Assembly (NCBI GenBank): GCA_037127255.1
Contig: JBANSL010000012.1
Span: forward strand, 40,601,115-40,665,114
From: Persicaria tinctoria
Taxonomy: Eukaryota > Streptophyta > Magnoliopsida > Caryophyllales > Polygonaceae
Reading direction: 5' to 3'
DNA: 64,000 nucleotides
Shown here: positions 10,353 through 22,662 of the stretch, piece after piece
Layout: every line of letters starts with the position of its first letter
How positions within the stretch are numbered: the stretch's first letter is position 1
Position numbers and translations under genes: made by a program
Notes under the pieces: generated by a model
Seen by the model: only the letters and a program-made list of their open reading frames with translations
Told to the model about the DNA's origin: nothing
Database searches by the model: none

Positions 10353-11911
10353 AACTACCCCATGCTTAGACTTTTGCTTGTCCCCAAGCAAACTAACTCA
10401 AAACAAAGACAGACTCAAAATGAAAGACAAGAGACTCAAAGAAATTTATATGAATGATCACTCATCAGTATAATCATCATGGCTTCGAGAGTGTTTATTA
10501 TGTTAAGCTCAAAATAGTTATGACACTATGAGACCCACATTAAACCCTTCATACTCATTGCTTTAAACTCAAATAAGGTTCAGGGGATGCTTGCTTTCAA
10601 AATGTATTGAGGAATCAAATTCATTAAGCACATAAAAATCGTCATAAACACCAATAAATTACTAAGCTTTTTCTACTTCGGAAGTTCAATAAAGCTCTTA
10701 TTTTTTTCTCTTTGTTTCTAAACATTTTTTCTTCCTCCTTGCGTGAATTTTGTCCTCCACAAAAAGGATCGGTTACTAACCGTATTTTTTTTCTCAATTC
10801 TTATGATTGTCGAGTGTATTTTATCCTCCTCGAACATTGATTTATCGAGCTTGTTTTATTGATGATTCTTTTCACTCAAGTGAATTTTATCCTCCCCGAG
10901 CGGTGCAAGTGAATTTTATTCTCCTTACACTCATCAACCCAACACATATATCAAAACACATCAAACATATAACCGAATTTACTAGTGCTTTTCATCAGGG
11001 GTTTAGACATATACAAAAGAAATCATATAAAAACTTTAAAATTGCTCTAAACTGAACATCCAACCAATAATCAAGTTATAACTAAAGCTCATAATCCATA
11101 TTATCTATGGGAATCCCACAAGTGTCGTTATTCAATTAAAATTCAATTTTATTAACTCTTAAGCCATGAAAAACCATATATCATCATCGATGTCATACCA
11201 ATCATAGAAACAACTCTCCTAACAAAACTCAATCAAAGACTAACAAATAAAAAACAAAGACTCGATGATTTACTACGACCATGGGATAATTATCAAACAC
11301 CTATAATGCATCCTAAAATGTAATGAAATGCATAACAGAAATTGAAAATAAAGTGAAAAAAAAAACTAACATAAAACACAAAACACAGAGCTACACTTGA
11401 ATTCCCCACCCCAATGCTTAAAATTTTACTTTGTCCTCAAAGTAAACAAAAAGAATGAAAGAGATAGAGGAAACTCACAATGTAATCAGACATTCCAGAA
11501 GAAACTTTCAGCTCAAAAGGAGGTAGTGTTGTAGCCTACCTATGAACAACCCCTAAAATTCAGCAACTCTCATAATAATCGGACCGTCCTGGGTGTGCAG
11601 CCGAAATTTCAGCAGCTTTTGGATGAAATTGGCACTTGTGACCCGCCTCGGAGTTGGATAAATACATGCATATCCTCATTGCAATTGGTCCTGGCCAAAC
11701 TTACCTGCCGATACTGAAGTCCAAGGAATCACAGTCAGGTCGAGAAGAATCACGACCACACGGAGCAACATCAGCGATGGCAGAGTGACAAGCAGCGGTG
11801 TTGGATTGTTGATGGTTAACGGAGACATCGGGGAATATGGGGGAGAAGACGGTGGACTGGTGGTGGGGGAATTAGTTCGCCGGTGACCTTGGTGTGGGAG
11901 GCGAGGGTTTT
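10353..11911 (-). other. 3' noncoding region of B with polypurine tract
   Basis: Just inside the LTR (10353-10395) the minus strand reads the lineage signature: CTTGGGGACAAGCAA, then a CTAAGCATGGGG purine run. Beyond this lies AT-rich noncoding sequence with repeated phrases such as GTGAATTTTATCCTCC (10745, 10810, 10880 and 10912 regions), and a second T-rich to GAGGACAAAGTAAA signature near 11420-11445. No ORF here looks real. Element A interrupts the region at 11912. Confidence 0.75.
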
Positions 11912-13970
11912 TGTAGGAGGAAATCGAGAATGCAAATATAAAATATGACTAAAGTAAAGCAAACCAGATTTCGTCCCTTGCAAATGATTACAACAGTTCC
12001 TCCCGATGCAGTATTGGGAAGTCAGGATCGATCCACGAAGAAGCGTGTCAGCGGATCCTAGGCAGCGGAGAAATCTCACGGACAGAAGTCGACAACAGGG
12101 GTCCTAGATCTTGAGTACAGCAACTCGACAGAAGATCGGACAGTCGAACACAGCGCAACAGCAAGCACAGAGTGGTGGTTGATCTCGACAAAGGCTACTC
12201 GAGATCGAGTATGGTCTTTGTCGACGTCGAGTTGTCCAGTTGTCGAGCACTTGCACACAGAAGCTACAGCGACCTGGGTCGAAGATCAGTAACTCGAGAT
12301 CGAGGAGTGCTAGTCGATCTCGAGGAAGACATAAACCAAAACGAAAGAAAATAAAGTAAAGACAAATGCTTTGGGATTTCGAACTAAACTGTATGTAAAA
12401 GACTTCCAAGATTGGGGTTTGCAACAACGATAACCAAGCATGCATAAGTCAGAAATAAAACAGATAATCATGTAAATCGCATCAAAGGACTAAGCTTTCG
12501 CTTTTTCCAACAATTAGACAAATCTTTCAAGAAACCCTAATTGTCTCTACCGATTTTATGTTTACAATCCAAGTTGTTAGCATGGACCTCCATTGAATGG
12601 GTAATAAACACATAAACAAGTAGTAGATGCTAAAAACATGATAAAAGTCGGATCTTTACCTCAAACGCGCATGGCTATCGTCGGGCTCACCCCAACCCTA
12701 GAAGTGGGTGGACTACTCGCGCTTCATCGCAACCTCAGACATCGATTGAAAGGAAATAACAACTTGCATTAAACTAAATTCAAAGACATTACAATCCCGG
12801 CGATCCAACTCTCGTTGAACGCCAAAACCCTAAAACCTCTGAACTCCTAAATCGTCTCTGTGGAACTACTTCTCTAGCTTGTGAATTGAATGATTAAAAC
12901 TCACCCCATGGGCTGTATTTATAGCCTTCTAATCCTTGCTAATCACGGATAGAACATCTATATCTATATCTAAAACTATATCAAAAACTTTAAAGATAAA
13001 TAAAAGCAACAACATAATTAAATCTAAATAAGGTAATTATATCTAAAGTCTTCAAATGGATAAAACTCTCTTCTTCATGATAAATCTTGATAGATCGGAT
13101 AGAACTTGGCAATCTTCGGCACCAAGGATCCCAATCCGAGTAGGATAGATCAAAACGCGTTACGCGGCTTCTGGAGGCTTCCTCGATCTCGAGTAAGGCT
13201 ACTCGATCTCGAGTAGAAGTGTCATCGCCTTGCTGGCTCGGCGTCTCGGGTTGCTAGTGCTCGACTGGCTCGGATAGGGCTCATAAGTGTACTCGATCTC
13301 GAGGACCCTTTCTCGATCTCGAGTTGGGTGGCCTTATCGACTAGGTCTTCTCGGCAGCGTCGGTTAGATCCTCTCGATGTGCTCGGTCATGGCTCCACGG
13401 CTTTGTCGATCTCGAGTTCTCCTCGATCTCGAGTAGTGGTGGATCATCGACTAGGTCTTCTGGGGTTGTCGAGCAACCCTTCTCGACATGCTCGGATGTG
13501 GGCTCTCAGCCTTGTCGGCATCGAGGAAATTTCTCGATCTCGAGGAAGGTGTCTTGGCGCTAGGTCTCCTCGGTCTCCTCGGGTGGCCTTCTCGACTCCT
13601 GGTTGTCTTTGAGGATTTGTCGATCTCGAGTAACATAACTCGATCTCAAGTAACTTGTTGGAGTCGGGTTGGCTCTTCTTCAGCTTCTCGACATGGGCTC
13701 TTCGATCAGGGGGTGTCCGGGCATGATTTGTAGATATCGAGTAATGCTCATCGATATCGAGTAGACTTGCTGCTTCCGTCTTGACTTCTTGGTTTTCTCC
13801 CGAAATGGCTCCGTATTCTGCAATATTGAACAGAATCTTATGTAGATCTCCATTTCTGACAAATAAGCATATACTACATAAATTCGACATATTCCCAACC
13901 CGAAATATGCAAAATGTAAAGAATATGGAACTAAAATATGCATAAAGACATGGCTACTTTAGTGACATCA
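11912..13970 (-). repeat. 3' LTR of A
   Basis: 2059 bp; TGTAGGAGG at the left edge and AGTGACATCA at the right edge on the plus strand. It aligns with 19031-21048 with indels (for example the left copy has extra motif units near 13295-13325 and a longer ATCTAAAACTATATC run near 12970). TCGA-core motifs, mainly CTCGATCTCGAG, form two swarms: about 12085-12335 (U5) and 13180-13760 (U3). Confidence 0.95.
12916..12923 (-). promoter_or_regulatory. TATA box of A 3' LTR
   Basis: TATAAATA on the minus strand (GGCTATAAATACAGCC), about 1.05 kb from the LTR 5' end. The same box is at 20022-20029 in the 5' LTR and in the E and F LTRs. Confidence 0.75.
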
Positions 13971-16601
13971 AATCACCCCATACTTAGACTTGCTTGTCCT
14001 CAAGCAATAACCAAACAATAACCAAGACCTACAACACATCCTTCAAGTCTTCGCCTTTGTCAAAAGCAACATCTCAAGTAGTAGCAATGTAAGACAAGTG
14101 AATTTAACGTCATCACACATATATGAGCGATCCATAGGCATAGGCAGTATAAATCCAACCTCACAGGGATAATGTGTTTACACTCAACTCTCAATTGTGT
14201 TTAGGCTATGTAGATCAACTCTCAACTCAATTCCATATACAATCTCATAAACATTGCAATTTAAATATAAATCCACTTCGCAACCAATTATGAAAATGCA
14301 ACAAGAATTATCAGGAGGACTTCGCTCAATAGAAGTCTTCAAAGAAGATTCCATTCGGCGGGGTTGTAATGGGGCTTGGTAAGAAATAATAAGGGCATGA
14401 TATTATTTGGCCATGTGGTGCTTAATAATATTCGGGAATCAAGACTCCTAAATCTCCAACACAACCAAACCATAACTCTCAGTCATATGCATCAACCAAA
14501 CTCTCCAATTTATCTCAATGAAGTATGTAACCTTTCAAACGTCCTCAACCTCTCCAAAGTATGTATCTTGCGAAATAATGAAAGAAATAAGGTAAATTTG
14601 GCTCATGCACTTTATTCACAAACATATGTACGTTTTCTCTTCTTTTTTTTGATTTTTTTTGAACGAAAATAAAATAAAACTTAATGGTGCATTTATAAGG
14701 TGAGCCAAAAATCCTTTTACATAATATGCATAGCAAGATAAAAATTTAAAACCTACCCATATCTTAATAAATCCCAAAAATCCTTCTTACTTGAAATGCA
14801 ACATAAGCTCATTCTTTCCACAAACCATTCTTTCAACCAACTCTAAGTCTTAATTCCCAAATGGGGGTCAGGCTCAATTTGGCTAAGGATAATTTTGTGG
14901 AGTTCACAATAAAAGTCTCAGGCTAATGTTCTGGCTTCAAGCAGGGATAATGCAGGGTAGGTAAAGAGAGGATAAAATTGGCTTAAAAGGTGCCTCCATC
15001 ATTTAATTCTCATTAACATAAACATATAAATGCATTGGCTTTGAATAACTATCACAGCATTTAGAGATGCATAGGAAGAGTAAATACACTCAAGAAAGCA
15101 GAGGGATTTTTAATGTTCTCCCTATAAGGCCAAAATTCTCACTGGGACAATTTTTGTTGGATTTTAACCTTTAGCTTAGGATCATATGTGCTCAATTTTA
15201 TCACAAGTTCACAATCCACATAAAAACCATTTTCGAGGACTTAGGCTAAACCTTCCAAACATGCCATAGGATTTACATGATCAAGTCAATCATTATTTAT
15301 CATCATAGGACATCTAAGTTAGGGTATAAAAACTAAAACAATGCAAAAATTTAAACATGCATTTTTTTTTCTTTTTTCGACATTTTCTATTTTTTTATTT
15401 TTTTTATTTTTTTCTTATGGAAAAACAAGACTAAAGTATGACAAAAGACTAAAATGCATAAAATTTTAAACATGAATGCATAACATAAAAATTAAAATTT
15501 CACCATGTAAAACCAAAAGCAAGACTAAAACATATAATAATGATAATGAGCCCTTCCCCCACCCCATACTTAAAATATACAGTGTCCCCATTGTATGAAA
15601 AATTAAATAAAAACAAGAGTAAAGGAAGGAACTCACATGATAACATATCGAGGAGGACAAATCAGTGCAGGTCGAGGAAATATGCTTGTCGATCTCGAGT
15701 ACAGGGTACTCGATCTCGAGGAGATTCGTCTGCGTCCAATGGCTTCTGAAGTCGAGGAGTTGGCCTACTCGACATCGACGAGTGTCTGGGCTGCTCCTCC
15801 TTGTCGTCGTCGACTTGGCCTTCGTCGATTCTGACTGTTTTTCAAGGACTTCTTCATTCCACTTTTCGCGATCCTTATATGCTTGCCGATCTAAAAGTGT
15901 TAGATTGCACACAAAAACAAGACTATCCACATGAAGTATTCTAAAAGACATAAAGCAAAAACCAAAAACCAAAAAGTTCAAAAGTCCCAAAATTCATAAA
16001 GTTTTATATACATGCTCTAGATTTTAGAGTCGCTAGGCCGACTTCTCCGTTTGCGCTCAAGGACCATTAGTGTGGGGCCCGCTCATGCTTGGCCCTTCTC
16101 CTGGGTCATCTAGGTCCTGATTGTAATATGCAAGCTCAGCTGACAAGTGGTTACTTGCATCATCTCCCTTTTCTTTCTTCTTCTTCCTTCCAGCTCTTAG
16201 CTTTCGCAGATTCTCTCACCACGGGGCCTTACATCCCCTTAAATTATTGATAAATTTCTTAATGGACCGAGGGGGAGTAGGATTTGTACCTGAGCTTACC
16301 TTTTCCGACCCAAAACAGAAATCTTTGGGCTTGGGGCTAGTCGATGTCGAGTACTGTTGGTCGAGATCGAGTACAGGGACCCCATACTTAGGCTCTGGGC
16401 AAGTCTGTGGCTCAACAGAGGAAGTCGACATCGACAAAGTCTTGTCGAGATCGAGTAGAACCCTTGTCGAGATCGAGTTGCTCTTGTCGACCTCGAGTAC
16501 AGTGTTGGCGCTTTCCTCCGCTGTTTGCTGGGTCCCGTTGTTGCTGATGCTTTTCACCTCTAGCCATGAAATTTCCTCCTTTGCAGGGCCAAAAGAGAAA
16601 T
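13971..16601 (-). other. 3' noncoding region of A, replacing pol
   Basis: The polypurine side (13971-14010) reads on the minus strand TTGAGGACAAGCAA then CTAAGTATGGGGTGA. The rest holds blocks shared with E0, E and F: a second AAGTATGGGG run near 15555-15580 and the AGTCGGCCTAGCGACT block near 16028-16050, which in E0 lies just after the pol stop. Two TCGA-motif clusters lie at 15655-15835 and 16335-16500. No RT or integrase can be read on either strand; the small ORFs are repeat translations. Confidence 0.8.
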
Positions 16602-18944
16602 CTAAAACCTCATCGCTATGGTGAAGGTGAGCGATCGATTCTTGACACTAATTCTGGCATCTGTAGTAGCTAAGAATGGTCTACCAAGAATAATAGGGCT
16701 AGTAGGATCTTCAGCACAGTCTATAATAAGGAAATCTGCTGGAACAAAGAATTTACCAACCTGGACGGGGACATTCTCAACTATACCTGTAGGGATGACC
16801 ACTATATTGTTTGCCATGTATAACTTGGCATCCACGGGCTCTATGCATCCTATTTTTACTTTCCGCCAGATTGGTAAAGGCATGATGCTCACACTTGCTC
16901 CTAAATCACACATAGACTCATATTTATATTGTCCAAAACCCACAGTAACAGAAAACTTACCAGGGTCAGGTCTCTTTTCAGGGAAGTGGAGTACTTTGCA
17001 TTCGCCTGCGATCTCTGAGATGGATCGCTTCTTGCTCAGGATTTCCTTTAGAAATTTGACATATCCAGGCATCTCTTGTAGGGCTTCTGTAAAAGGAATA
17101 GAGACGTTCAGTTCTTGCAGCATATTAACAAATCTGGTAAACCTACCTGCAGTGGGATCTTTTTGTGCTTTGGAAGGGAAATGTAGTGGCTTTTTCTGCT
17201 TCGGAGCCAGATCAGACGTCGGAGGTGTTGTAGAGTCGTCGACGTTGGCTTGCTGGTCCTCGATCTCGACTAGAGGCTCCTCGAGATCGACTTGGGTGGT
17301 CGACCTGGAAATGCTGGGTTGCACATTGGAGTCCGAGCTCAGCTTCTGGTCTGTGTCGAGCAACTTTTTGTCGAGGTCGAGTAGAGTCTCCTCGAGATCA
17401 AGTTGAGTCCGGTCTATGTCGAGTTGCTGCTCTGCCTTGTCTTGTTGTTTCCCGACCTCTGGCTCGTATAATTGATGCCCACTTATGAGTTTGATAGTTG
17501 CGACGTGTCCAGTCTTCCCTTTAGGATTTGGTTATGTTTGCCCAGGGAGCTGTCTGGACGGTCGTGGGATCTGTGCAGCGATTTGCCCCATCTGGGTTTC
17601 TATTCCCCTTTTCCAGATGTCCAGCTCCCCAAATTTTGTAGTGATGTTCTGGAACTCGTTGTTGATAGTGCCCTGATTCCGATGCATCTCCTCAAGGATC
17701 AGCCGCAGATCATCCTTCTTTTGATCCCTTTCTGGATGTCCTGAAACTCTGTAGGGTGGGGGGTTCCTAGGGGGACCTTGGTTCCACTGTGGTTGATAGA
17801 ACCTTTGATCTCCCATGTAGCGATTTGGACCCCCAGCGTAGGCTACCTCCTTATGTGTTTCTGCCATTCTGACTTGCTCAGTGTGTGGGCACTCAGTAGT
17901 GGTGTGCCTCTCTGATCCGCATTCGATGCAAGGCTGATTGACAGACAGATATTTGACTTGCTTGAGGAGCTTGCGATTCTGGTCTCTGTAGAACTGCTCC
18001 CTGACACCTGGGTCAATCTCCTTTGCTGGCTCATAGAGTGGCATAGATGGCGCTGGCCTGGCATAGGAGTTCTCCTCATAGTTTGCAGTAGACCCATATT
18101 TATTGTCCTAATTGGTGAGCTTGTCTAACACACCCCAAGCGTCAATTGGCGACATCGTCAGATACTCATAGTGAGTATACTGGTTGATTCTGTCGTTAGT
18201 GATTTGATCAAGAGAGTTGAAGAAGATCTCCTGAATGACGTAGGGTGGTTGTCCATGAGTATGGCAAGATCGCAACAGTTCTTTGTAGCGTTCCCATGCC
18301 TTTAACAGCGGTTCCCATTGCTTCTCTTTGAAGGCGGTGATTTTCTGGCGGAGGAGTGCTGTCTTGGCGGGTGGGAAGAATTTATTCAGAAACTCTTGCT
18401 CTACTTGGGCCCATGTTGTGAGTGATCTTGGTTTTAGCCCTTCAAGCCACTTCAGTGCAGGCCCAGCGAGAGACCAGCGAAAAGCTTTCATCTTGACATA
18501 TTCTAGTGTAGTACCTTCAGCAAGAGTACAACACATGTTAGAAAAATTGGTAATATGTTCAAGAGGACACTCATTAAATTTGCCATAAAAAGCATTATTT
18601 TTAAGCTCTATAAGAAACTGAGTGCGAATTTCAAAAGAGTTATCAGGGATGAGAATCACCGATTCAGGCACGACGAGCGTTGGATGTATATAATCCTCTG
18701 CAGTGGTTGGGAATTGGGCAAGCTCAGCTTCTGCTTGCCTTGCGCGCTCAGCTTCTTGTTCCCTTGCTGCCCTTTCTGCGGCGATAGTAGTATCTTTTGC
18801 GGCTAGTTCCCTTGTAAGCCTTGCAATCAGCTGTTCTTGCGTCTCAGCAGCTGCCATGGCTCTTTGTAGTTTAGCTCTGATGTGTAGAAGGTGTTCTGGT
18901 TCGTCTAAGCCGTCAAACTCAGGTGGTTGACCAGAACGGCGCAT
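16602..18944 (-). pseudogene. gag-protease polyprotein of A, two in-frame stops
   Basis: One continuous frame of 781 codons starting at an ATG at 18944, interrupted by TAG (18108-18110) and TAA (17532-17534). The gag core (18108-18944) has a coiled, A/E/R-rich start, the F-L-I-E-L-K-N-N-A-F-Y-G block, F-L-N-K-F-F-P-P-A-K-T, and W-E-R-Y-K-E-L-L-R-S-C. A C-x2-C-x4-H-x4-C zinc knuckle (C-I-E-C-G-S-E-R-H-T-T-T-E-C) follows near 17870-17920. The retroviral-type aspartic protease (16602-17200) has C-D-L-G-A-S-V-S-I-M-P and later I-I-L-G-R-P-F-L; D-L-G-A is the usual form in this lineage. The gag-protease linker (about 17230-17480) is built from motif repeats encoding L-D-L-D-K and V-D-L-E-E patches. 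Confidence 0.9.
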
Positions 18945-19005
18945 ACACCTGAAAAGTAACTCAAAGTAGATGTGAGATTCAACTACCTAAGGCGCGAATG
19001 ATAGC

Positions 19006-19024
19006 TTCCCCGCCAACGGCGCCA
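19006..19024 (-). promoter_or_regulatory. Primer binding site of A
   Basis: Minus strand TGGCGCCGTTGGCGGGGAA, separated from the 5' LTR by a few bases. It differs by one base from the tRNA-Asp complement (TGGCGCCGTTGCCGGGGA) typical of plant Athila/Tat elements. Confidence 0.85.
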
Positions 19025-19030
19025 ATTTGT

Positions 19031-21048
19031 TGTAGGAGGAAATCGAGAATGCAAATATAAGATATGACTAAAGTAAAGCAAACCAGATTCCGTCCCTTGC
19101 AAATGATTACAAGACTTCCTCCCGATGCAGTAGGGGGAAGTCAGGATCGATCCACGAGGAAGCGTGTCAGCGGAGTAATCTCACGAACAGAAGTCGACAA
19201 CAGGGGTCCTAGATCTCGAGTACAACAACTCGACAGAAGATCGGACATTCGAACACAGCGCAACAACAAGCACAAGGTGGTGGTCGATCTCGACAAAGGC
19301 TACTCGAGATCGAGTAGGGTCTTCGTCGACGTCGAGTTGTGCGGTTGTCGAGCACCTGCACACATAAGCTACAACGACCTGGGTCGAAGATCAGTAACTC
19401 GAGATCGAGGAGTGCTAGTCGATCTCGAGGAAGACATAAACTAAAACGAAAGAAAATAAAGTAAAGACAAATGCTTTAGGATTTCGAACTAAACTGTATG
19501 TAAAAGACTTCCAAGATTGGGGTTTGCAACAACGATAACCAAGCATGCATAAGGCAGAAATAAAACAGATAATCATGTAAATCGCATCAAAGGACTAAGC
19601 TTTCGCCTTTTCCAACAATTAAACAACTCTTTCAAGAAACTCTAATTGTCTCTACCGATTTTATGTTTACAATCCAAGTTGTTAGCATGGACCTCCATTG
19701 AATGGGTAATAAGCACATAAACAAGTAGTAGATGCTAAAAACATGATAAAAGTCGGATCTTTACCTCAAACGTGCATGGCTATCGTCGGGCTCACCCCAG
19801 CCCTAGAAGTGGGTGGACTACTCGCGCTTCATCGCAACCTCAGACATCGATTGAAAGGAAATAACAACTTGCATTAAACTAAATTCAAAGACTTTACAAT
19901 CCCAGCGATCCAACTCTCATTGAACGCCAATACCCTAAAACCTCTGAACTCCTAAACCGTCTCTGTGGAACTACTTCTCTAGCTTGTGAATTGAATGATT
20001 AAAACTCAGCCCCATGGGCTTTATTTATAGCCTTCTAATCCTTGCTAATCAAGGATAGAACATCTATATCTATATCTAAAACTTTAAAGATAAATAAAAG
20101 CAACAACATAATTAAATCTAAATAAGGTAATTATATCTAAAGTCTTCAAATGGATAAAACTCTCTTCTTCATGATAAATCTTGATAGATCGGATAGAACT
20201 TGGCAATCTTCAGCCCCAAGGAATCCCAATCCGAGTAGGATAGATCAAAACGCGTTACGCGGCTTCTGGAGGCTTCCTCGGTCTCGAGTAAGGCTACTCG
20301 ATCTCGAGTAGAAGTGTCATCGACTTGCTGGCTCGACGTCTCGGGTTGCTGGTGCTCGACTGGCTCGGATAGGGCTCACAAGTGTACTCGATCTCGAGTT
20401 GGGTGGCCTTATCGACTAGGTCTTCTCGGCAGCGTCGGGTAGATCCTCTCGATGTGCTCGGTCATGGCTCCACGGCTTTGTCGATCTCGAGGAGTTCTCC
20501 TCAATCTCGAGTAGTGGTGGATCATCGACTAGGTCTTCTAGGGTTTTCGAGCAACCCTTCTCGACATGCTCGGATGTGAGATCTCAGCCTTGTCGACATC
20601 GAGGACATTTCTCGATCTCGAGGAAGTTGTCTTGGCGCCAGGTCTCCTCGGTCTCCTTGGGTGGCCTTCTCGACTCCTGGTTGTCTTTGAGGATTTGTCG
20701 ATCTCGAGTAACATAACTCGATCTCGAGTAACTTGTTGGAGTCGGGTTGGCTCTTCTTCAGCTTCTCGACATGGGCTCTTCGATCAGGGGGTGTCCGGGG
20801 ATGATTTTTCGATATCGAGTAATGCTCATCGATATCGAGTAGACTTGCTGCTTCCGTCTTGACTTCTTGGTTTTCTCCCGAAATGGCTCCGTATTCTGCA
20901 ATATTGAACAGAAACTTATGTAGATCTCCATTTCTGACAAATAAGCATATACTACATAAATTTGACATATTCCCAACCAGAAATATGCAAAATGTAAAGA
21001 ATATGGAACTAAAATATGCATAAAGACATGGCTACTTTAGTGACATCA
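19031..21048 (-). repeat. 5' LTR of A
   Basis: 2018 bp, partner of 11912-13970. Motif swarms lie at about 19190-19430 and 20270-20850, with a TATA box at 20022-20029. The two LTRs differ by scattered substitutions and several short indels, a number of them within or next to motif copies. Confidence 0.95.
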
Positions 21049-21469
21049 AGGGTTCTGGTGACTAGCAGCAAAAGGCAAGGGAAGGAGAGGAAGGCGGTGG
21101 TGATGCGCCGGCAGTCTCAGATGGCCGGAGTGGCTTTGCACAAGGCCGAAGATGATGGATAGTAGATGATTGAAGCGGTCTGGCCAGTGATGGTTGGGGA
21201 GGAGAGGGATGGAAAAGAAAGACGGCTCGAGGGAAGATCCCGGTGAGGAGGACTGGAGGACGATGGAGTAGTGAGAGAGATGGAGATGGACCGACGGGTG
21301 AGAGAAAGAGGGCCAACACCTAGCGGAATGAGAAAGAAGCCGGCCTGGGAAGGAAAAAAGGGAGAGAGAGGAAGGCTCGACATTTTTTATTTTTTTTATT
21401 TTTTTTTCTTTTCCTGCAGCTTAGTCACTCAAATCAAAAAAAAAAAAAATACTAAAGTAATCTATAACT
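21049..21469. other. Purine-rich stretch and poly-T of B interior
   Basis: A strongly purine-rich plus strand (GGAAGGAGAGGAAGG and similar) from 21075 to 21380, then TTTTTTATTTTTTTTATTTTTTTTTC. ORFs on the minus strand here are S/P/L-rich translations of a pyrimidine tract and I do not accept them as genes. It belongs to the noncoding region of B to the right of the A insertion. Confidence 0.6.
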
Positions 21470-22534
21470 CTAAAAAAAAACTCTAAAATTACTAACCTTA
21501 GGAACGTCGTGGTTCAACTCAAGACACAAATCAGACATAGTCAATGCCCTCTTCAACCTGTCAAACTCTTGTGCACAACTACGAGGTAAACATGCACTAC
21601 ATACAAATAAATTGAAACTAAATGAAGAATTTAAGAACTGTTTCAACTTATCAAGTATGTGAGTATGACTCTTTGTAGAGGGTGTATAATACCACCAATT
21701 CAGTTCCATTGGTGGCTTTTCAAAGTAGCAATTAAAAGGATCAACATATCCACCATTATCTTCCAAATTGCAAAAGTTTACTTTTATTACCTCTTGAGCC
21801 TCAGCAGGTGGATCTAGACATGGTTCATCAACGGGGGAGCTGAGAATGAATGCATCGGATGAAGTAGGAGACACAACACATGAAACCTCATACGTCGACT
21901 CATGAGATTTCATGTCAGAAAGCACCAGGCTCTCTTCTCCATTGTCAAAGAAACTATCGTCATCTGTGAACAATTCCTCCTCATTCTGAAACCAACTAGG
22001 AGGGAATGAATTAAGAACAATGACTTCGACAGGATCTTCCATTCTTTCATCTTTCAACGTCTCAGGGGATGACGGAATGGGTTGACTTTCTTTATCAACC
22101 TGAAGGGCGGTCGTTTGATCTGTTATTATCTCGCTCGATGTTTGAATAAGTTGGCTCAATTGTTCCCCCAAGTTTTTTATTTTCTCACCATTCTCCTGCA
22201 CCATTTGTTTAAAGGCTGCGATTTCATTTTCCATGTGTATGGCAGAGTCCTCCATTGGTGGCAAAGACGTGATGAGAAACTCTTCTTGTGTTGATTGGTC
22301 ACCCATGTAGCAGAAAAGATCCCATAGTCCCGACACTCCTAAACTAGCAAAGCTTCAGTTGTTTATGGACTTGGCAAGTTCTCGTGTCTCAAGAGTCATC
22401 CCATCAATTATACAAAGAATCATATCTCGGATGTTGTCTTGATAACCCCGTAAATTACGGATATCAACATACCTCTGCAATCTGGTAAGATATTGGTGAA
22501 AGTTCTCACCTTGAAACTGCAACAACCTCAACAT
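21470..22534 (-). pseudogene. gag-like ORF of B with one in-frame stop
   Basis: Begins at ATG 22534 (M-L-R-L-L-Q-F-Q-G-E-N-F-H-Q-Y) and keeps one frame for 355 codons except for a TGA just upstream of 22336. It matches the ORFs of C (44192-45226) and J (62831-63385). The first ~110 residues follow the pattern of the retrotransposon gag core (L-Q-R-Y-V-D-I; C-I-I-D-G-M-T-x-E-T-R; G-L-W-D-L-F-C-Y-M). An acidic variable middle follows, then a strongly conserved block G-G-Y-V-D-P-F-N-C-Y-F-E-K-P-P-M-E-L-N and W-W-Y-Y, and a C-terminal A-L-T-M-S-D. No zinc knuckle or protease. Confidence 0.8.
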
Positions 22535-22642
22535 CTCAAAAATTAGTAGCAAAGGTGTTATGAACCGTAAGATAGGTTCACAAAAAATTAGATGTATACA
22601 AAAATTGATAAACACACAAAACAAAGAAGCAAAATTTTGATT

Positions 22643-22659
22643 CCCCCGCAACGGTGCCA
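22643..22659 (-). promoter_or_regulatory. Primer binding site of B
   Basis: Minus strand TGGCACCGTTGCGGGGG, three bases inside the 5' LTR, a tRNA-Asp-like primer site with small differences. Confidence 0.8.
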
Positions 22660-22662
22660 ATT

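Larger units (their letters stand above)
11912..21048 (-). mobile_element. Element A: gag-protease-only LTR retrotransposon
   Basis: 9137 bp bounded by a pair of LTRs of about 2.05 kb that begin TG and end CA. The internal region is 5060 bp: primer site, gag with zinc knuckle, protease, and then 2.6 kb of noncoding sequence where RT, RNase H and integrase should be. It matches the general plan of gag-only terminal-repeat elements known from plants. It lies inside the noncoding part of B. AGGGTT occurs on both sides (11904-11909 and 21049-21054), but on the left two T residues separate it from the LTR, so the target duplication is not exact. Confidence 0.9.

Noticed and set aside
12104..12445. 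ORFs of 60-150 codons in LTRs of A and F (for example 12104-12445, 13444-13890, 20522-20968) with repeated V-D-L-E, S-I-S-S and R-S-R patches
   Set aside because: They are translations of TCGA-core repeats in several frames on both strands, without start context or conservation beyond the DNA repeat.
13180..13760. Regularly recurring 12-bp palindromes with varied spacers, superficially like a CRISPR array
   Set aside because: Plant nuclear LTR sequence, units too short and irregular, spacers not of constant length, no cas genes.
16610..16960. D-L-G-A in the A protease (and in D) as a catalytic-site mutation
   Set aside because: This form is the usual one in Athila/Tat elements, so it is a lineage trait rather than damage.
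16618..17406. 262-codon plus-strand ORF opposite the A protease
   Set aside because: Antisense shadow of the gag-protease frame; the protease motifs on the minus strand are clear.
21062..21383. Two minus-strand ORFs rich in S, P and L as a secreted or membrane protein
   Set aside because: Low-complexity pyrimidine tract, both frames open for composition reasons, no homologue in the other elements.
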